From: an uncultured Acetatifactor sp.
GTDB lineage: Bacteria > Bacillota > Clostridia > Lachnospirales > Lachnospiraceae
DNA: 5,044 nt
Reading direction: 5' to 3'
NCBI GenBank assembly: GCA_947626405.1
Contig: CANQSE010000163.1
Location: 1-5,044, forward strand
Shown: one piece after another, positions 1-5,044 of the stretch
Numbering within the stretch: the first letter of the stretch is position 1
Layout: every line of letters starts with the position of its first letter
Translations under genes and position numbers: made by a program
Notes under the pieces: generated by a model
Databases searched by the model: none
The model's input: the letters and a program-made list of their open reading frames with translations, nothing else
Told to the model about the DNA's origin: nothing

Positions 1-1273
1 GGCGGTTGTGGGACTGAGACTCCTTGAAAGTGTTGCGCAGACCGCCGGAGTCGTTCCGACGCAGATGCTTGGGATCCAGTTGACGAGGCTTTATAATTAC
101 AGCGTCTACGCCGCGTACGGGGTCTATGTAAGCGTGTCGGCATGTCTTATATGGTACAGTCTGGTAAGACGCGCGAAATCCCTAAGCTTCTGGCGGGACA
201 GCCTTTTGTGCCGCGTGAGCAGGGGAATAAAAAGTACCGCCAATTTCGTACTGCGCCATACCAATTCCGCTGTAAGTACGTTTCTTCCATATAATTTGTT
301 CCTGCTTGTCAATCTGATATGTTTGGTCGCAGCCCTGCGCCTGCGGGAGAACAGGCCCGTCGTCGCGCTTCTTATAATCATTGTAGTAGTGACGGACGGA
401 GTTGTGGGCGTCCTGTTGTTTAAGAAAAATGCGGAGCAGAAAGAGATAGTCGAAGGCATAAACAGAATCAGAAACGGTGAAGTTGATTTTAAGCTAGACA
501 CCGAGATACTTCACGGGGCAAACAGGGAGCTTGCCGATGCCGTCAACAACATAGGCGAGGGAATCATGGCCGCCGTGCAGACAAGCATGAAGGACGAGCA
601 GATGAAAACCGACCTTATCACCAACGTATCGCACGACATTAAGACTCCTCTGACGTCCATAATAAATTATGTTGATCTTTTGAAGCGCCTTAAGATAGAT
701 GACGAACCGGCAAAAGGGTATATCGATATCCTCGACGGCAAAGCAAAACGACTGAAGCAGCTAACTGACGACCTGGTGGAGGCATCCAAGATTTCCTCGG
801 GCAATATCGAGCTTAACATGGAGAGGTTGAATCTTACCGAGCTTATAAACCAGAGCCTTGGCGAATTTTCAGAAAAGCTGGAGGAGAAAAACCTGCAGGC
901 CGTGTTTTCCGACGGCGGCTCGCCGGCGTATATTTATGCGGACAGCCGCAGGATGTGGCGTGTGGTGGAAAATTTCTTCAACAATATCTGCAAGTATGCC
1001 ATGGACGGGACAAGAGTTTATATTGATATCGTGCAGAAAGACACAACGGTGGAGGTTTCCTTTAAGAATATATCAAGACAGCAGATGAACATCAAACCGG
1101 AAGAACTCACGGAAAGGTTTATCAGAGGGGACTCCTCGCGCAGCACGGAGGGAAGCGGACTCGGGTTGTCAATAGCCAAAAGCCTTATCCAGGTACAGGG
1201 AGGGACGTTTGAACTGGTCCTCGACGGGGATCTGTTTAAGGTTATGATGTCGTTTCCGGAGTACAAAGGATGA
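1..1273 (+). CDS. Sensor histidine kinase, membrane-bound, 5'-truncated by the window edge
   Basis: This is the C-terminal part of a two-component sensor kinase that autophosphorylates on histidine and passes the phosphate to a response regulator not seen here. The frame is open to the left edge and the GTG at 8 has no ribosome binding site, so the true start lies upstream. Numbering from that GTG as residue 1, hydrophobic membrane segments lie near 33-53, 93-110 and 117-138. A HAMP-like linker follows (about 139-195). The HisKA H-box NVSHDIKTPLTS puts the phosphoacceptor at His209. The HATPase_c domain has an N-box (ENFFNNICKY, 321-330) and a G2 box (GSGLGLSIAK, 382-391). The usual DxGxG box is replaced by FKNIS (352-356), so Asn354 stands where Asp is expected; VanS-like kinases show a similar change. 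The input signal cannot be told from this portion. It ends 12 bases from the convergent prs gene. Kinase assignment is firm; specific identity is unknown. Confidence 0.93.
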   Translation, partial: AVVGLRLLESVAQTAGVVPTQMLGIQLTRLYNYSVYAAYGVYVSVSACLIWYSLVRRAKSLSFWRDSLLCRVSRGIKSTANFVLRHTNSAVSTFLPYNLFLLVNLICLVAALRLRENRPVVALLIIIVVVTDGVVGVLLFKKNAEQKEIVEGINRIRNGEVDFKLDTEILHGANRELADAVNNIGEGIMAAVQTSMKDEQMKTDLITNVSHDIKTPLTSIINYVDLLKRLKIDDEPAKGYIDILDGKAKRLKQLTDDLVEASKISSGNIELNMERLNLTELINQSLGEFSEKLEEKNLQAVFSDGGSPAYIYADSRRMWRVVENFFNNICKYAMDGTRVYIDIVQKDTTVEVSFKNISRQQMNIKPEELTERFIRGDSSRSTEGSGLGLSIAKSLIQVQGGTFELVLDGDLFKVMMSFPEYKG

Positions 1274-1285
1274 GAGAGCGGGAGT

Positions 1286-2485
1286 TTATTCCAGATCCAG
1301 CTCGACCTCCTGACGCAGGTTGTATTTCTGGAGAACGCCGTGTATTTTTTCCGTGGTGGCAAGTATGTTAGACATGGAAGCGTCATGGTTCATAAAGTTT
1401 ATAAGCGACGCCAGAAACTTGCTCATGTCAGCTTCGATAAAATACGGTCTGGAATAGAGCTCGGGCGGAAGATAAGTGAGGTCGGTGGTGATGACCCTGT
1501 CGAAATATCCCTGCTCATACGCCTTATCAAACATCGACAGACCCTCGGTGAACAGGCCGAACGTACTGCAGATAAAGACGCGCCGTGCGTTCATGGATTT
1601 TAACTGCTTTGCCGTGTCGATCATGCTTCCGCCTGAGGAAATCATATCGTCGATTATTATTATATCCTTGCCGTCCACGTTATCGCCCAAAAACTCGTGC
1701 GCCACGATGGGGTTTTTGCCGTTTACAATTACGGAATAATCCCTGCGCTTGTAAAACATTCCTGTGTCTACGCCAAGGACGGTCGCAAAGTAGATGGCGC
1801 GGTCGAGCGCTCCCTCGTCGGGACTGATGACGAGAAGATGATCCTTATCGACGATAAGATCCTGCTCTGAATTTAAGAGCGCCTTGATAAACTGATAGGG
1901 CGGAGTAAAATTGTCAAAGCCGCTTAACGGAATGGAATTTTGTACCCTGGGGTCATGGGCATCGAAGGTTATGAAATTTGAGATGCCCATATTCTTAAGC
2001 TCCTTAAGAGCAAATGCGCAGTCAAGGGATTCCCTGCCGTTTCGGTTATCCTGTCTGCCCTCGTAAATATATGGCATTATAACGTTTATACGATGAGCCT
2101 TCCCATTGCAGGCCGCAATTACGCGTTTTAAGTCCTGGTAATGATCGTCGGGCGACATATGGTTCTCGTACCCGTTCATACGGTAAGTGATGCTGTGGTT
2201 GCAGACATCAACAAGTATAAAGAGATCCTTTCCACGGATTGACTCATGGAATGTTGCCTTGGCCTCTCCGGTGCCGAAGCGCGGCACTGTGACATCGGCA
2301 AGATAATTATTTTCAATATATCCGTGAAATGCAGGATCCTTTTTTACCTTGTCATTGGGTATGTTTTTACGAAATTCAACCAGATAATCGTTGATTCTGC
2401 GTGCCATCCGCTCTGCGGAACGAAGCGCCACAAGCTTTAAGGGCGCAACTGGCATGGAGTTTTCCAGTTCGGTTAAGTTTGGCAT
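1286..2485 (-). CDS. prs: Ribose-phosphate pyrophosphokinase (PRPP synthetase), long clostridial form
   Basis: This cytosolic enzyme transfers pyrophosphate from ATP to ribose 5-phosphate, making PRPP for purine, pyrimidine, NAD, histidine and tryptophan synthesis. In the 399-residue product, RQDNRNGRES (144-153) matches the ATP-binding RQD-R region. FDAHDPRVQ (174-182) corresponds to the DLHxxQIQ metal and ribose site. VISPDEGALDRA (219-230) matches the SPDxGG segment, KRRDY (246-250) the flexible catalytic loop, and IIIIDDMISSGGSM (275-288) is the PRPP-binding loop with Asp279 and Asp280. It is longer than classical Prs (about 315 residues), with an insert near 40-75 and a C-terminal extension, as in a second Prs type I recall from clostridia. 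The start at 2485 is chosen over an in-frame ATG at 2512. A GGAGGA site sits 5 bases upstream of 2485, and the predicted transcription start (about 2510) would leave the earlier ATG without a leader. It is divergent from the radical SAM gene. Confidence 0.92.
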   Translation of the reverse strand: MPNLTELENSMPVAPLKLVALRSAERMARRINDYLVEFRKNIPNDKVKKDPAFHGYIENNYLADVTVPRFGTGEAKATFHESIRGKDLFILVDVCNHSITYRMNGYENHMSPDDHYQDLKRVIAACNGKAHRINVIMPYIYEGRQDNRNGRESLDCAFALKELKNMGISNFITFDAHDPRVQNSIPLSGFDNFTPPYQFIKALLNSEQDLIVDKDHLLVISPDEGALDRAIYFATVLGVDTGMFYKRRDYSVIVNGKNPIVAHEFLGDNVDGKDIIIIDDMISSGGSMIDTAKQLKSMNARRVFICSTFGLFTEGLSMFDKAYEQGYFDRVITTDLTYLPPELYSRPYFIEADMSKFLASLINFMNHDASMSNILATTEKIHGVLQKYNLRQEVELDLE

Positions 2486-2490
2486 TTTGC

Positions 2491-2496
2491 TCCTCC
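2491..2496 (-). promoter_or_regulatory. Ribosome binding site of prs
   Basis: GGAGGA on the minus strand lies five bases before the ATG at 2485. It is a near-perfect Shine-Dalgarno sequence and decides the prs start in favour of MPNLTELENS over the nine-residue longer reading that begins at 2512. Confidence 0.9.
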
Positions 2497-2516
2497 GTGG
2501 TATAAAAGACATTTAC

Positions 2517-2545
2517 TTTATAACATTTCGATAGTGACATGTCAA
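2517..2545 (-). promoter_or_regulatory. Promoter of prs (sigma-A type)
   Basis: On the minus strand, a perfect TTGACA -35 (2545-2540) is separated by exactly 17 bases from a TATAAA -10 (2522-2517), five of six matches to consensus. The expected transcription start is near 2510, giving a leader of about 25 nt that carries little besides the ribosome binding site. The -35 box directly abuts the -35 box of the opposing promoter. Confidence 0.85.
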
Positions 2546-2562
2546 GAATTTTCTCTTATAAT
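2534..2562 (+). promoter_or_regulatory. Promoter of the radical SAM-der operon (sigma-A type)
   Basis: On the plus strand, GTGACA (2534-2539, five of six to TTGACA) is followed after exactly 17 bases by a perfect TATAAT (2557-2562). Transcription should begin around 2568-2570, giving a leader of about 175 nt before the radical SAM start. The -35 boxes of this and the prs promoter are adjacent and jointly form the palindrome TGACATGTCA (2535-2544). Confidence 0.82.
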
Positions 2563-2575
2563 AGTAGGTATACGG

Positions 2576-2602
2576 GGATTTGTGCCGGAGCGTCACAAAT
2601 TC
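2576..2602 (+). promoter_or_regulatory. Predicted 5' leader hairpin
   Basis: ATTTGTG (2578-2584) and CACAAAT (2594-2600) are perfect inverted repeats around a nine-base loop. In RNA, a G-U pair and a G-C pair extend the stem to nine pairs. It would form within the first 10 to 35 nt of the predicted transcript. It could protect the 5' end of the mRNA or belong to a larger leader fold; its function is not known. Confidence 0.5.
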
Positions 2603-2624
2603 ACCTGATGGCAGACGCGAATAA

Positions 2625-2678
2625 CTGTATTTATACAGTAAACTATATTTATACAGTAAACTGTATTTATACAGTTTT
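2625..2678 (+). repeat. Three tandem 18-bp units, each palindromic
   Basis: CTGTATTTATACAGTAAA (2625-2642) is followed by a copy with one change (G to A at 2645; 2643-2660) and a third copy that diverges only in its last bases (2661-2678). Units 1 and 3 contain ACTGTAT-TT-ATACAGT, with seven-base inverted arms; the third extends to nine bases per arm. The junctions are also symmetric, for example TACAGTAAACTGTA (2652-2665). The array lies in the leader of the radical SAM gene, about 55 bases after the predicted transcription start. It could be an array of operator sites spaced close to two helical turns, serial AU-rich hairpins in RNA, or a slippage-prone tandem repeat. TGTAT-ATACA symmetry is reminiscent of some GntR-family operators, but I cannot name a regulator. 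Confidence 0.88.
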
Positions 2679-2680
2679 TT
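2658..2680 (+). terminator. Weak terminator-like or attenuator-like hairpin with T-run
   Basis: The third repeat unit forms AAACTGTA / TACAGTTT (2658-2665 and 2670-2677), a stem of eight pairs with a four-base loop, running into T6 (2675-2680). The stem has only two G-C pairs and half of the T-run is inside the stem, so termination would be inefficient. It sits in the leader ahead of the radical SAM gene, where partial termination would act as attenuation. This is tentative; it may simply be part of the repeat array. Confidence 0.25.
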
Positions 2681-2695
2681 CTCCATCGCCATGTC

Positions 2696-2707
2696 GCGTA
2701 AAAACGC
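2696..2707 (+). other. Small leader hairpin
   Basis: GCGT-AAAA-ACGC forms a four-pair stem with a four-base loop, three bases before the 20-bp palindrome. It is short enough to occur by chance and is listed mainly because it is one of several consecutive symmetric elements in the leader. Confidence 0.3.
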
Positions 2708-2710
2708 TCA

Positions 2711-2730
2711 AAGGCGAATTAATTCGCCTT
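2711..2730. promoter_or_regulatory. Perfect 20-bp palindrome just upstream of the radical SAM ribosome binding site
   Basis: AAGGCGAATTAATTCGCCTT is its own reverse complement over all 20 bases. The symmetry extends a few bases further with one bulge (TCA before, TGA after). It ends three bases before the Shine-Dalgarno sequence at 2734. As DNA it would suit a dimeric repressor acting downstream of the promoter as a roadblock. As RNA it could fold into an eight-pair stem with a UUAA loop next to the ribosome binding site. No T-run follows, so it is not an intrinsic terminator. Confidence 0.75.
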
Positions 2731-2733
2731 GAA

Positions 2734-2740
2734 GTGAGGG
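2734..2740 (+). promoter_or_regulatory. Ribosome binding site of the radical SAM gene
   Basis: GTGAGGG lies five bases before the ATG at 2746. It is a moderate Shine-Dalgarno sequence and supports that start over in-frame ATGs at 2539 and 2608, neither of which has a ribosome binding site. Confidence 0.75.
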
Positions 2741-2745
2741 ATAAA

Positions 2746-4074
2746 ATGCAGAAGTTCCATGTGGTAAAAAATGTACTTGAGGGCAGCATTGCGGAAGAAC
2801 TTGAGGTTGAGCCCGGAGACAGGCTCTTAGCTATAAACGGAAATGAGATAGAAGACATTTTTGATTACCGTTTTCTTATTCAGGACGACTATATCGAGCT
2901 GTTGATCGAAAAGAAAAACGGCGAGCAGTGGCTTTTGGAGGTTGATAAGGACGCCGACGAGGATATTGGAATGGAATTTGAGAGCGGCCTTATGGATGAG
3001 TACAGGCGCTGTCAAAACAAATGTATTTTCTGTTTTATAGACCAGATGCCGCCCGGCATGAGAGAAACACTGTATTTTAAGGACGACGACTCAAGGCTTT
3101 CCTTTCTGCAGGGAAATTATGTGACATTGACAAACATGTCGGATCATGATGTGGAAAGAATATGCCGTTATCATCTCTCGCCTATAAACATTTCCTTTCA
3201 TACAATGGATCCCGGGCTTCGCTGCAGGATGCTCAACAACCGCTTCGCCGGCGAGGCATTGAAGAAGGTGGACGCGTTCAATGAGGCCGGTATTCGCATG
3301 AACGGACAGATTGTGCTGTGCAAGGGAATAAACGACGGGGACGAGCTTCGCCGCAGCATAGAAAAGCTTATGAATTATATCCCGAATCTGGAGAGTGTTT
3401 CCGTCGTCCCTGTCGGGCTCACAAAATATCGTGAAGGGCTTTATCCGTTAAAGCCCTTTGAGAAAAGCGACGCCTGCGAGGTAATAGATCTGATCGAAGA
3501 ATATCAGCGCAGGTGTTACAGTGAATACGGAATCCACTTTATACACGCCGGCGACGAATGGTATATACTGGCGGGCAGGGAGGTGCCGGAGGCAGAACGG
3601 TATGACGGGTATCTCCAGCTTGAAAACGGCGTGGGAATGTTACGGCTTATGACGGACGAGTTTCGCCGATCGATGGAAGATTATAAGAAGAGAGGGATTC
3701 TTCCCGACAGCGGCGTGCGCGGGGAAATATCCGCTGCGACAGGAATGCTGGCATATCCTTATATAAGGCGTATGGCGGACGAGCTTGAGAAGGAATGTCC
3801 TGGGATTAAGATACGTGTCTATCCGATAAAAAATGATTTTTTCGGGGAGACAATAACCGTATCGGGTCTTCTGACGGGGCGTGATATAAAGGCGCAGCTT
3901 GCGGGGAAACCGCTTGGAGAGAGACTTCTTCTGCCGGAAAACGTTCTTCGCAGCGGGGAAAATGTTTTTTTGGACGATATGACCGTCGATGAGTTGGAAA
4001 AGTCTTTACAAGTGCCGGTGAATATTGTAAAATCAAGCGGATGTGATTTTATCAGGACCGTACTTAAAAAATAG
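2746..4074 (+). CDS. DUF512-family radical SAM protein with N-terminal PDZ-like domain
   Basis: This is a 442-residue predicted iron-sulfur enzyme of unknown reaction. Residues 1-65 resemble a PDZ domain (EGSIAEELEVEPGDRLLAIN, 12-31). The radical SAM cluster motif is CQNKCIFCFIDQMP, with Cys89, Cys93 and Cys96 in the canonical CX3CX2C spacing that binds a 4Fe-4S cluster and S-adenosylmethionine. The core continues to about residue 220. The C-terminal half has DUF512 hallmarks such as VPVGLTKYR (221-229) and FFGETITVSGLLTGRDI (365-381). The family is widespread in clostridia, and a related one (TIGR03279) is annotated in cyanobacteria; I know of no established substrate. The start at 2746 gives the usual family length of about 440 residues. 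A longer in-frame reading from 2539 would add 69 residues encoded by the promoter and leader repeats and begins upstream of the predicted transcription start. It lies 27 bases before der, probably in the same operon. Confidence 0.93.
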   Translation: MQKFHVVKNVLEGSIAEELEVEPGDRLLAINGNEIEDIFDYRFLIQDDYIELLIEKKNGEQWLLEVDKDADEDIGMEFESGLMDEYRRCQNKCIFCFIDQMPPGMRETLYFKDDDSRLSFLQGNYVTLTNMSDHDVERICRYHLSPINISFHTMDPGLRCRMLNNRFAGEALKKVDAFNEAGIRMNGQIVLCKGINDGDELRRSIEKLMNYIPNLESVSVVPVGLTKYREGLYPLKPFEKSDACEVIDLIEEYQRRCYSEYGIHFIHAGDEWYILAGREVPEAERYDGYLQLENGVGMLRLMTDEFRRSMEDYKKRGILPDSGVRGEISAATGMLAYPYIRRMADELEKECPGIKIRVYPIKNDFFGETITVSGLLTGRDIKAQLAGKPLGERLLLPENVLRSGENVFLDDMTVDELEKSLQVPVNIVKSSGCDFIRTVLKK

Positions 4075-4091
4075 AAACGGTATGACGAAAC

Positions 4092-4098
4092 GGAGGAG
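4092..4098 (+). promoter_or_regulatory. Ribosome binding site of der
   Basis: GGAGGAG precedes the ATG at 4102, five bases after the GGAGG core, in the 27-base gap behind the radical SAM stop codon. The short gap contains no terminator or promoter, which supports co-transcription. Confidence 0.88.
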
Positions 4099-4101
4099 AG
4101 A

Positions 4102-5044
4102 ATGTCTGGAAGAACAACCAGGCCGGTCGTAGCAGTGGTTGGACGTCCCAATGTAGGGAAATCCACCCTGTTTAACGCTCTGGCCGGACAAAATATTTCC
4201 ATTGTAAAGGACACGCCGGGCATCACAAGGGATCGCATCTATGCGGATGTCGAGTGGCTGGGAAGGACCTTTACGCTGATAGACACAGGGGGCATAGAGC
4301 CTGAAAGCAGGGATGTAATACTCTCGCAGATGAGGGAACAGGCTGAGATAGCCATGGAAACGGCGGACGTTATCATGTTTATGACCGACGTGCGCCAGGG
4401 CTTGACGGACGCGGACGCAAAGGTTGCCGACATGCTCAGACGTTCACGCAAGCCTGTGGTGCTCGTCGTGAACAAGGTGGACAATTTTGACAAATTAATG
4501 CCGGATGTATACGAATTTTACAACCTTGGCATTGGCGACCCGCATCCGATATGCGCGGTAAACAGGCTCGGCCTTGGAGACATGCTCGAGGAAGTCGTTT
4601 CTCATTTTCCGGATCCCTCAGATGAGGACGAAAATGACGAGCGTCCGAGAATCGCCATTGTCGGCAAGCCCAACGTGGGAAAGTCTTCAATTATAAACAG
4701 GATTCTCGGAGAAAACAGGCTGATCGTGTCCGATATCGCAGGAACGACCAGAGACGCGGTTGACACCGAGGTGACATATAACGGACGGGAGTATGTCTTT
4801 ATCGACACGGCGGGACTGCGCCGTAAAAGCAAGGTAAAAGAGGAACTGGAGCGCTATATGATACTGCGGACCGTCAGCGCCGTTGAGAGGGCGGACATCG
4901 TAGTGCTTGTCATAGACGCCGTGGAGGGCGTGACGGAACAGGATGCGAAGATTGCTGGAATAGCCCACGAGAGAGGAAAGGCCGTAATCATAGCTGTCAA
5001 CAAATGGGATGCTGTGGAGAAAGACGACAAGACCATCTACCGTG
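4102..5044 (+). CDS. der: Ribosome biogenesis GTPase Der (EngA), 3'-truncated by the window edge
   Basis: Der is an essential tandem-domain GTPase that helps late assembly of the 50S ribosomal subunit. The window holds 314 codons of a protein that is usually about 440 residues long. The missing part is the end of the second G domain and the KH-like domain. The first G domain shows GRPNVGKS (G1, 14-21), DTPGITRD (37-44), DTGG (G3, 61-64) and NKVD (G4, 124-127). An acidic linker ([10 protein letters not shown], 171-180) follows. The second G domain shows GKPNVGKS (188-195), DIAGTTRD (211-218), DTAG (235-238) and NKWD (300-303). The G5 position of the first domain reads ICAVN, with Cys151 where Ser is usual (SA motif). 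The start is fixed by the strong ribosome binding site and by the standard N-terminus. It sits 27 bases behind the DUF512 radical SAM gene; in many clostridia I recall plsY, gpsA and spoIVA following der. Confidence 0.97.
   Translation, partial: MSGRTTRPVVAVVGRPNVGKSTLFNALAGQNISIVKDTPGITRDRIYADVEWLGRTFTLIDTGGIEPESRDVILSQMREQAEIAMETADVIMFMTDVRQGLTDADAKVADMLRRSRKPVVLVVNKVDNFDKLMPDVYEFYNLGIGDPHPICAVNRLGLGDMLEEVVSHFPDPSDEDENDERPRIAIVGKPNVGKSSIINRILGENRLIVSDIAGTTRDAVDTEVTYNGREYVFIDTAGLRRKSKVKEELERYMILRTVSAVERADIVVLVIDAVEGVTEQDAKIAGIAHERGKAVIIAVNKWDAVEKDDKTIYR

Noticed and set aside
8..10. GTG at 8 as the true start of the histidine kinase
   Set aside because: The reading frame is open to the window edge, no ribosome binding site is visible, and the product would be short for a kinase with this membrane topology.
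2486..2512. Nine-residue N-terminal extension of PRPP synthetase from the ATG at 2512
   Set aside because: The predicted transcription start is near 2510, and the strong GGAGGA site serves the ATG at 2485.
2625..2674. LexA (SOS) boxes in the tandem repeats
   Set aside because: The E. coli type is CTGT-N8-ACAG, but spacing here is N6, and Firmicute LexA sites have a different GAAC-N4-GTTC consensus.
2625..2678. CRISPR array
   Set aside because: The units are contiguous with no spacers, only 18 bp long, and there are no cas genes.
2539..2745. N-terminal extension of the radical SAM protein by 69 residues, including a hexapeptide repeat (IYTVN-type)
   Set aside because: The frame stays open only because the 18-bp repeat is a multiple of three. 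The ATG at 2539 lies inside the promoter, neither it nor the ATG at 2608 has a ribosome binding site, and family proteins start at the equivalent of 2746.
4082..4132. 16-codon minicistron overlapping the der start
   Set aside because: It has no convincing ribosome binding site of its own, and its codons consist of the der ribosome binding site and first codons in another frame.
4239..5036. Several minus-strand open frames of 60-93 codons across der
   Set aside because: They are antisense to a gene with unmistakable GTPase motifs, lack family resemblance and ribosome binding sites, and are shadow frames.

Overview
The window looks like ordinary chromosome from a Firmicute of the class Clostridia, probably Lachnospiraceae or a close relative. 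This is inferred from the protein style, the strong GGAGG-type ribosome binding sites, frequent ATA and AGG codons at a mid-range GC content, and the long form of PRPP synthetase. It also rests on a DUF512 radical SAM gene directly in front of der, an arrangement I recall from many clostridia. I see no mobile element, tRNA, rRNA or CRISPR array.

Layout. From the left edge to 1273 (+) runs the C-terminal part of a membrane sensor histidine kinase whose N-terminus lies outside the window. It meets, tail to tail with a 12-base gap, a long-type ribose-phosphate pyrophosphokinase gene (prs) on the minus strand, 2485 to 1286. A 260-base divergent intergenic region (2486-2745) follows. Next come a DUF512-family radical SAM protein (2746-4074, +) and, 27 bases later, the GTPase gene der (4102 to the right edge, +, truncated). 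The last two are probably co-transcribed.

The intergenic region is the most unusual part. It holds two divergent sigma-A-type promoters whose -35 hexamers touch back to back and form a 10-bp palindrome, so two polymerases could hardly bind at once. The prs promoter gives a short leader of about 25 nt. The promoter facing radical SAM-der gives a leader of about 175 nt packed with symmetry: a 5' hairpin, three 18-bp tandem units that are each palindromic, a T6 run, a small hairpin, and a perfect 20-bp palindrome ending three bases before the Shine-Dalgarno sequence. This suggests control of the radical SAM-der operon by a DNA-binding protein or by leader RNA structure, but that is inference.

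Functionally the genes are housekeeping: PRPP supply for nucleotide and amino acid synthesis, 50S ribosome assembly (Der), a conserved radical SAM enzyme of unknown reaction, and one environmental sensor kinase. Two starts are set here by ribosome binding sites and promoters rather than by the longest reading frame: prs at 2485 and the radical SAM gene at 2746.
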